Part shown: positions 59,307 through 64,000 of the stretch, one piece after another
Position numbering within the stretch: position 1 is the first letter of the stretch
Layout: each line of letters starts with the position of its first letter
From: Capnocytophaga periodontitidis
Lineage (GTDB): Bacteria; Bacteroidota; Bacteroidia; Flavobacteriales; Flavobacteriaceae
Assembly (NCBI RefSeq): GCF_016126015.1
Contig: NZ_JAEFDB010000002.1
Span: 248,001-312,000, forward strand
DNA length: 64,000 bases
Reading direction: 5' to 3'
Notes under the pieces: generated by a model
Told to the model about the DNA's origin: nothing
Seen by the model: the letters and a program-made list of their open reading frames with translations, nothing else
The model's database searches: none
Program-made: the position numbers and the translations under genes

Positions 59307-60161
59307 ATGAAAAAATTATTACTATTAGCAGCCGCTGCACTCACTGTTGTAGCCTGCAAAAAAGACAACGACGAAACACCTCCAGGCCCCTGTATTGAGC
59401 CCGCAAGCCCTTATACCGTAGGCTTTGACTATCCTAAAACTATTGTTTCAGAAGAAAACGGAAGCACCTCTACCATTACTTATACTGTAACAGACCTCTT
59501 GCTTAGAACAGTTACTTTACAAAATACCCAAAAAGGTCTTAAAACTTTCACTTTTACTTACGATAATAACAAATATCTTACTGAAGTAAAAGAAGAAAAA
59601 GCAGGAACTGTTCCTACTATCTTAAAACTTTCTTATAACAAAAAGAAACAAGTAGAACGCACTCTAATGAGTCAGTATGGAGGTGTTTTTACCTCTACTT
59701 TTTCTTACGATACTGACGATAGAGTAGCTAAATTAGTATTTGAAGGAGCTGGTACTGTTGCAACTACTCAATATGAATATGTTAACAATACAGTGATAGC
59801 TACAAAAGTAGAAGTTCGAGATAATGGAGGAGGTACTTTTACTAATACAAACACTTATACTTTCGACGATAATGGTAATCTGTTAGAAGATAAGTCATTA
59901 GGTTGGACTGCTACTTATACTTATACTACAGGTCTTAACTATAATGCGCATCCTGCCTTTAAAATTATAGCTCCTGAAGTAGGATCAATAAGTCCCGTAG
60001 AAATGAGTATAAACTATGACAGAAGGTTTAGATATGTAGCTCAGAAGAATTTCCCTAATAAAGCAGGAGTTGCTGAATATGGCTATAATAATGTAAACAA
60101 ACCTACACAAATAGTTATAAAATCTGTAGCTGGTACCGCTACCCAAACCCTTACTTACTAA
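59307..60161 (+). CDS. YD-repeat-like/DUF4595-like lipoprotein, copy B
   Basis: A 284-residue predicted lipoprotein with leader MKKLLLLAAAALTVVAC (lipobox VVAC), nearly identical at DNA level to copy A for the first ~63 bases, after which the two diverge. Strand pairs such as FTFTYDNNKYLTEVKEE, FSYDTDDRVAKLVFEG and YTFDDNGNLLEDKSLG define the same architecture as copy A. The spacer is shorter (DNDETPPGPCIEP). No promoter is visible in the 124-base gap after copy A, apart from the hairpin. A double TTTGCCAAA hairpin ends the gene. Function unknown. Confidence 0.75.
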   Translation: MKKLLLLAAAALTVVACKKDNDETPPGPCIEPASPYTVGFDYPKTIVSEENGSTSTITYTVTDLLLRTVTLQNTQKGLKTFTFTYDNNKYLTEVKEEKAGTVPTILKLSYNKKKQVERTLMSQYGGVFTSTFSYDTDDRVAKLVFEGAGTVATTQYEYVNNTVIATKVEVRDNGGGTFTNTNTYTFDDNGNLLEDKSLGWTATYTYTTGLNYNAHPAFKIIAPEVGSISPVEMSINYDRRFRYVAQKNFPNKAGVAEYGYNNVNKPTQIVIKSVAGTATQTLTY

Positions 60162-60188
60162 AAACTAAGTGACAATTAAATCCCTTAC

Positions 60189-60242
60189 AAACTTTGCCAA
60201 AGTTCCCCGCTGTACAGCTCGCACCTTTGGCAAAGTTTTTTA
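60189..60242 (+). terminator. double TTTGCCAAA hairpin terminator
   Basis: AAACTTTGCCAAAGTT at 60189-60204 and ACCTTTGGCAAAGTT at 60222-60236, inverted with one mismatch, then TTTTATA. Ends the second lipoprotein gene. Confidence 0.8.
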
Positions 60243-60297
60243 TATCCCCTATCCCCCTGACCCCTATCCCCCTAATATCTGACACCTAACCACGGCA

Positions 60298-60446
60298 TTC
60301 GCATTTAAGATAATAGGTTTATACTTTATTAATAAACTACAAAAATAGTAGAGAATATTAGATGTTTTCTCTTTATAAAATCACTTTTGCGGATTGCCCC
60401 CTTCCTTTCGGGAAGGGGGAACGGGGGTTAGGCTTTTAAATGCGAA
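60298..60446. repeat. 149-bp element bounded by 11-bp inverted repeats, with GCGGATTG copy 4 inside
   Basis: TTCGCATTTAA and TTAAATGCGAA are perfect inverted ends 127 bp apart. The interior contains an AT-rich half and a GC-rich half with TTTTGCGGATTGCCCCC and GGGGGTTAGGCTTTT. There is no coding capacity, so it is MITE-like. Confidence 0.5.
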
Positions 60447-60461
60447 CACCTATCCCCTAAA

Positions 60462-60493
60462 ATTGCTAAATTGAAAAATTATTACTACCTTTG
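60462..60493 (+). promoter_or_regulatory. promoter of the regulator gene
   Basis: ATTG (60462-60465), 20 nt, TACCTTTG (60486-60493), 23 bases before the start. Confidence 0.65.
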
Positions 60494-60516
60494 TCGCTCA
60501 CTAATATGCAATAGAT

Positions 60517-63348
60517 ATGAAACGCTTCATTATCTTATTCTTTACATTCTTTAGCACTATTACCCAAAGTCAAAACCTTTCGCTCCTGCCTCCTATCTAC
60601 AACTACTCTCAAACTCAATATAAGGCAGGTATGCAAAATTGGCAAGTGAGTCAGTGTCAGGATGGTATACTATATGTCGCCAATAACCAAGGCCTGCTTA
60701 CTTTCGACGGACAAGTATGGCAATTGTACTACCTCCCCCAAAAAAAAATTGCTCGTTCGGTATTCGCCGATAGCAGCACCTCTAACCTGCGCGTATATGT
60801 AGGCTCTTTTGAAGAATTCGGCTATTTCCAACGCAACGCCCAAAACCAATTGGTATATACCTCTCTGAAAGACCAACTCAAAAACTATACATTCCACAAC
60901 GACGAAGTATGGCAGATCTTTAAATACCAAGATAAAATATATTTCCAAACCTTCTCTTCTTATTTCGTGTACGACGGCTCTCACGTACAAGCCTTCACCC
61001 CTCAACCCGCCCCTTTTGCAATGTTCCCCTACGGCAATAAACTCTATATGCAGGGTATGAACGCTGGTTTTTACCGCATCGATGCTACTCAAAAACTCAA
61101 TTTAGAACTCTCTCCCGAACAACTCGGTGGGATAATAGTCGAAATTATCCCCTATCAAGGCGAATTATTACTGATTACCAATAAAAACGGATTCTTCCGC
61201 TACAACCCTGCTACAAGCGAATTGCGCAAATTCCCTACCGAAATGGATGCGCTCTTTCCCTCGCTCCGCATCAACCGCGCACTGCTCACTGCTAACAACC
61301 TACTCATTTTAGGAACACTCACCGAAGGTTTATACGCTATCAATCCTCATAACGGAAAAATTTTCGGCCATATCCACAAGAAAAACGGACTCAATAACAA
61401 CACTGTTTTAGGGCTCTACGAAGATGCCCAGCACAACCTATGGGCAGCTTTAGACAATGGTGTCGCTATGATTGAAGTCCCAAGTAGGTTGCGATATTTA
61501 AACCTCAATGGCGAGGTAGAACTCATTAGCGATATGGTGCTGAAAGACAATGTCTATTATTTAGCTTCTAATAAAGGAGTCTATACCTTTAAGGAGGGGG
61601 TACTTTCCAAAATCCCTGACTTCTCTAACCAAGTGTGGTTTATCAAGCAGTTTGACCATCAAGTATTTGTAGGGCATAATAAAGGGGTGTCGGAATTGAT
61701 GGGTAATCACTTACAACCTCTTGATAATGTAGGAGTAGGAGGAATGGACTTAAAAAAAGGCGTTATTCACGGTCAGGAAGTACTCGTAGGCTCATCCTAC
61801 TCTGTGCTTACCATTTATAAAAAAGATGCTGCCAATCGATGGGTGCCCTCTCATATCGTAAATGGCTATTTCGACCTTACCTATCGCGTTGAAATAGATG
61901 CTTTTGGCAATATATGGACGAACCATACCTATAAAGGAGTGAGCAAACTCTCTCTTACCGAAGATCTCAAAAGCGTGCAACGCAAAGTAACTTACAACCA
62001 ACTCAAAACAAAAGAAGCCTTGAAATTGCTGAAATTGCGCGGCAAAATCATCTTTACCGATGGGCAACAGTGGTTTGAGTATAACGACGACAAACAAAAT
62101 GTATTGCCTTATGCCCTCCTCAATGAGCAATTGCCCCAACTCGCAACTACCCACCATATAGTGCCCGTGAACGACAATCGCTTTTGGTTTATCACCCCCA
62201 CCGATTATTATTTAGTAGCATTCGCTAACGGCGTATATAAAATAGAAGAAAAAATAGCCTTCAATCAGTTGCAGCACCCCGCAAGTGAGGAACGCGCTAC
62301 TGCCTTTGTAACTCCTGAAGGTAATACATATTTCTGTTTAGATGGCAGCATCGCCCTGTATACCCCAAAAGCACCTCGCGTAAAACTGCCAACCAACCTC
62401 ACTTTAAAAAGTTTACGTACCTATAACCGCTCAACCGATTTATATACCCTCGAAAATATCACCCCTAATATCGCTATTCCTTATAGCAAAAACAACCTTC
62501 AGTTCGATTTTCAGTATCCTAATTTCAGTAAAGAACACTGTCAGTTGTGGTATCAGTTAGAGGGCTACGACAAACATTGGCGTGAAATTGCTAATGATTT
62601 TAGAGTGAATTACCAAAACCTCCCTTCAGGCCACTATCAGCTAAAAGCAAAGGTACTCAACGAATTAGGTGAAACCCTATCGCATTATACTTTTCCCTTC
62701 GCGGTAATCACTCCTTGGTATAGAACCGTGTGGGCTTATATATTCTATTTCGCAGTATTTATAGGCGCTGGTGCACTTATTACCGCCTTATACTTGCGTT
62801 ATAAAATGAAGAAAAAAGAGCGTTCTTACTTGCGCGAACGCTTGCGCCGCCAGCGTTTGTTAGAAGCTCGTGAGCAGGAAGTAACCAAATTACAAAACCA
62901 AATGCTTATAGATCAGTTGGATTACAAGAGCAAATCATTAGCCGAAGCCACGATGATGAACATCACTCGCAACGAGTTTCTTACCAATCTCGTCACCGAG
63001 CTCGAAACACTGCTAAATAGCCAAAGAGTGAGCAAAGCCAAAAGTAACCTCATTTTACAACACATACGCGATAATATCTCTCAAGAAGACCAATGGCAGG
63101 TATTCCAAGAAAATTTCGACCTCATTCACAAAGATTTCTTCAAAAAACTGAAAAAACTCTATCCGCAACTCACCCCCACCGATTTGCGTATGGCAGTACT
63201 CATCAGGCTCAACTATACCTCTAAGGAAATCGCCGAAATGCAAAATATATCCTTGCGCGGTGTCGAAACCGCTCGCTATCGCTTGCGCAAAAAACTCCAA
63301 TTAGCCGAAGAAGATAATCTTTACGATTTCTTCGCTCAATTCAATTAA
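60517..63348 (+). CDS. membrane-spanning sensor-regulator (beta-propeller, Y_Y_Y, LuxR-type HTH)
   Basis: A 943-residue one-protein sensor/regulator. It has a signal peptide (~1-18), a periplasmic two-propeller sensor built of Reg_prop-like repeats (for example GLYEDAQHNLWAALDNGVAMI, ~300-320), and a Y_Y_Y domain (~640-725, LWYQLEGYDKHWREI). One membrane helix (~733-757) is followed by a basic coiled coil (~760-810) and a C-terminal LuxR/GerE-type helix-turn-helix (~884-935, YTSKEIAEMQNISLRGVETARYRLRKKL). There is no histidine kinase or receiver domain, so ligand binding may be transmitted directly to the DNA-binding domain. It lies 211 bases upstream of a SusC gene and probably controls it. 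Confidence 0.9.
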   Translation: MKRFIILFFTFFSTITQSQNLSLLPPIYNYSQTQYKAGMQNWQVSQCQDGILYVANNQGLLTFDGQVWQLYYLPQKKIARSVFADSSTSNLRVYVGSFEEFGYFQRNAQNQLVYTSLKDQLKNYTFHNDEVWQIFKYQDKIYFQTFSSYFVYDGSHVQAFTPQPAPFAMFPYGNKLYMQGMNAGFYRIDATQKLNLELSPEQLGGIIVEIIPYQGELLLITNKNGFFRYNPATSELRKFPTEMDALFPSLRINRALLTANNLLILGTLTEGLYAINPHNGKIFGHIHKKNGLNNNTVLGLYEDAQHNLWAALDNGVAMIEVPSRLRYLNLNGEVELISDMVLKDNVYYLASNKGVYTFKEGVLSKIPDFSNQVWFIKQFDHQVFVGHNKGVSELMGNHLQPLDNVGVGGMDLKKGVIHGQEVLVGSSYSVLTIYKKDAANRWVPSHIVNGYFDLTYRVEIDAFGNIWTNHTYKGVSKLSLTEDLKSVQRKVTYNQLKTKEALKLLKLRGKIIFTDGQQWFEYNDDKQNVLPYALLNEQLPQLATTHHIVPVNDNRFWFITPTDYYLVAFANGVYKIEEKIAFNQLQHPASEERATAFVTPEGNTYFCLDGSIALYTPKAPRVKLPTNLTLKSLRTYNRSTDLYTLENITPNIAIPYSKNNLQFDFQYPNFSKEHCQLWYQLEGYDKHWREIANDFRVNYQNLPSGHYQLKAKVLNELGETLSHYTFPFAVITPWYRTVWAYIFYFAVFIGAGALITALYLRYKMKKKERSYLRERLRRQRLLEAREQEVTKLQNQMLIDQLDYKSKSLAEATMMNITRNEFLTNLVTELETLLNSQRVSKAKSNLILQHIRDNISQEDQWQVFQENFDLIHKDFFKKLKKLYPQLTPTDLRMAVLIRLNYTSKEIAEMQNISLRGVETARYRLRKKLQLAEEDNLYDFFAQFN

Positions 63349-63352
63349 TATT

Positions 63353-63382
63353 TTCTTACCTCTTACCTCTTATCTCTTACCT
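63353..63382. repeat. CTTACCTCT short array
   Basis: Three to four units of TTACCTCT/TTATCTCT directly after the regulator stop. The reverse complement of the unit (AGAGGTAAG) occurs at the end of brnQ (8065-8085). Confidence 0.65.
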
Positions 63383-63427
63383 AAAAAACCCTTCTTAACC
63401 AAAAGACTATAAATTAGTTACAAATCG

Positions 63428-63482
63428 TTGTAGTAGTAATGACGTAGTCCTTTAACAAATTATTTTAACATTGTAGTAGTAA
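63428..63482. promoter_or_regulatory. paired direct repeats upstream of the second SusC promoter (candidate operator)
   Basis: TTGTAGTAGTAA occurs at 63428-63439 and again at 63471-63482, with starts 43 bp apart, about four helical turns, and the second copy ends 15 bp before the -33 element. Position and spacing suit two sites for a dimeric activator. Confidence 0.5.
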
Positions 63483-63497
63483 AAGCGAACCCATTTT

Positions 63498-63529
63498 TTT
63501 GCATATAAAAGAAAGAATAAGGAACTTTG
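63498..63529 (+). promoter_or_regulatory. promoter of the second SusC gene
   Basis: -33 TTTG (63498-63501), 20 nt, GAACTTTG (63522-63529): one mismatch from TAnnTTTG, 30 bases before the start. A weak -7 would suit activator dependence. Confidence 0.6.
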
Positions 63530-63559
63530 CGACAAATTTTATTTAATAAACGTACGGAA

Positions 63560-64000
63560 ATGAAAAAGCTATTGTTTTTCTTCCTGATGACCTTTCTTTC
63601 TCTTGCTGCTTATGCACAACCTAATATGGTGAGAGGAAAAGTATTTGAAGCAGGGACTAAAAACCCTATTCCAGGAGCCAATGTAATTGTGAAGGGTACA
63701 ACCCGTGGCGTTTCAACCGACCTCGATGGAAACTTTGCGCTTGATAAAGTTTCTCCAGGTGATGTATTAGAAATTAGCTACATAGGTATGGTAACCCAAA
63801 ATGTAAAAGTAGTAGCCGGACGACACTACTTAGAGATTGCGCTCAAAGAAGATACGCAACAACTCAAAGAAGTAGTTGTTATAGGCTATGGGGCAGCTCA
63901 AAAACGAGACCTCACGGGCTCTATCGCTAGCCTCAAAACCGATGAATTTGCTGACCGTCCATCTACCAACCCCTTAGCCTCTATACAAGGGAAGGTAGCT
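63560..64000 (+). CDS. second SusC-like TonB-dependent transporter (partial, cut by window end)
   Basis: The first 147 codons of a SusC/RagA-type outer-membrane importer. It has signal peptide MKKLLFFFLMTFLSLAAYA, a carboxypeptidase-regulatory-like domain (VRGKVFEAGTKNPIPGANVI onward), Ton-box-like EVVVIGYGAAQKRDLTGSI and the start of the plug. It is about 50% similar by eye to the SusC at 41614 in the first 120 residues. It stands immediately downstream of the membrane-spanning regulator, the usual position of a regulated polysaccharide-utilisation locus. A SusD partner and enzymes are expected beyond the window. Confidence 0.93.
   Translation, partial: MKKLLFFFLMTFLSLAAYAQPNMVRGKVFEAGTKNPIPGANVIVKGTTRGVSTDLDGNFALDKVSPGDVLEISYIGMVTQNVKVVAGRHYLEIALKEDTQQLKEVVVIGYGAAQKRDLTGSIASLKTDEFADRPSTNPLASIQGKVA

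Larger units (their letters stand above)
60243..60516. other. intergenic region before the regulator gene
   Basis: Holds a CCCCTATCCCCCTGACC array (60246-60290), an 11-bp inverted repeat TTCGCATTTAA/TTAAATGCGAA (60298-60308 and 60436-60446) enclosing a GC-rich GCGGATTG element (60385-60438), then a promoter (60462-60493) and the regulator start. No ORF is convincing. Confidence 0.65.

Overview
The window looks like chromosomal DNA of a low-GC Bacteroidota bacterium of the family Flavobacteriaceae, most likely Capnocytophaga or a close relative (inference; no database was searched). Direct signs are SusC/SusD-type outer-membrane pairs, many lipoproteins with short lipoboxes, Bacteroidota-type promoters (TTTG, 19-20 nt, TAnnTTTG), few Shine-Dalgarno sites, and family-level markers such as DUF4292, an IPExxxVDY-type protein, WG repeats and a monomeric isocitrate dehydrogenase. 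One tRNA gene is present. I see no rRNA, CRISPR array, prophage or intact insertion sequence.

Layout. 1-5800 (minus): an envelope/housekeeping operon running WG-repeat protein, dUTPase, a small ORF plus a kinase-like protein, a DUF4292 lipoprotein, an EnvC-like M23 protein, and an ABC exporter cut by the window edge. 5884-10040: a metallophosphatase, a BrnQ transporter and three tandem lipoprotein paralogues, closed by a bidirectional terminator and tRNA-Asn. 10460-18515 (minus): dipeptidase, GH20 hexosaminidase, GNAT protein, outer-membrane protein, pyruvate kinase and an IPExxxVDY protein. 18690-24750 (minus): outer-membrane protein, nucleotide-sugar dehydrogenase, two lipoproteins sharing one C-terminal module, a 14-bp tandem repeat, and a sigma-54 activator divergent from feoAB (24882-27128). 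27199-28950: a patatin-like protein and a lipoprotein.

29334-35095 is a compact oxidative TCA-arm operon (citrate synthase, monomeric isocitrate dehydrogenase, aconitase) leading to 2-oxoglutarate. It is followed by pheS, a VapD-type toxin with a small upstream partner, an ABC ATPase and a ketosynthase. 39051-48815 is a Sus-like alpha-glucan utilisation locus (GH97, SusC, SusD, SusE-like, GH13) interrupted by a four-helix-bundle gene. It is followed by a GH2 beta-galactosidase, a TPR/outer-membrane-barrel pair, two paralogous lipoproteins, and a membrane-spanning helix-turn-helix regulator that precedes a second SusC gene cut by the right edge.

The most unusual feature is the intergenic DNA. 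Several families of short dispersed repeats occupy functional positions. AATTAGC-type arrays supply the -33 TTTG element of at least four promoters and the stop codon of four unrelated genes, and a related array supplies the probable start codon of another gene. Double TTTGNCAAA palindromes form terminator-like hairpins after five plus-strand genes or gene regions. GC-rich GCGGATTG/CCCCC elements sit in AT-rich gaps. Other points worth checking are the A7 tract at the kinase/small-ORF overlap, the 14-bp VNTR upstream of a lipoprotein operon, and paired direct repeats upstream of the last SusC promoter.
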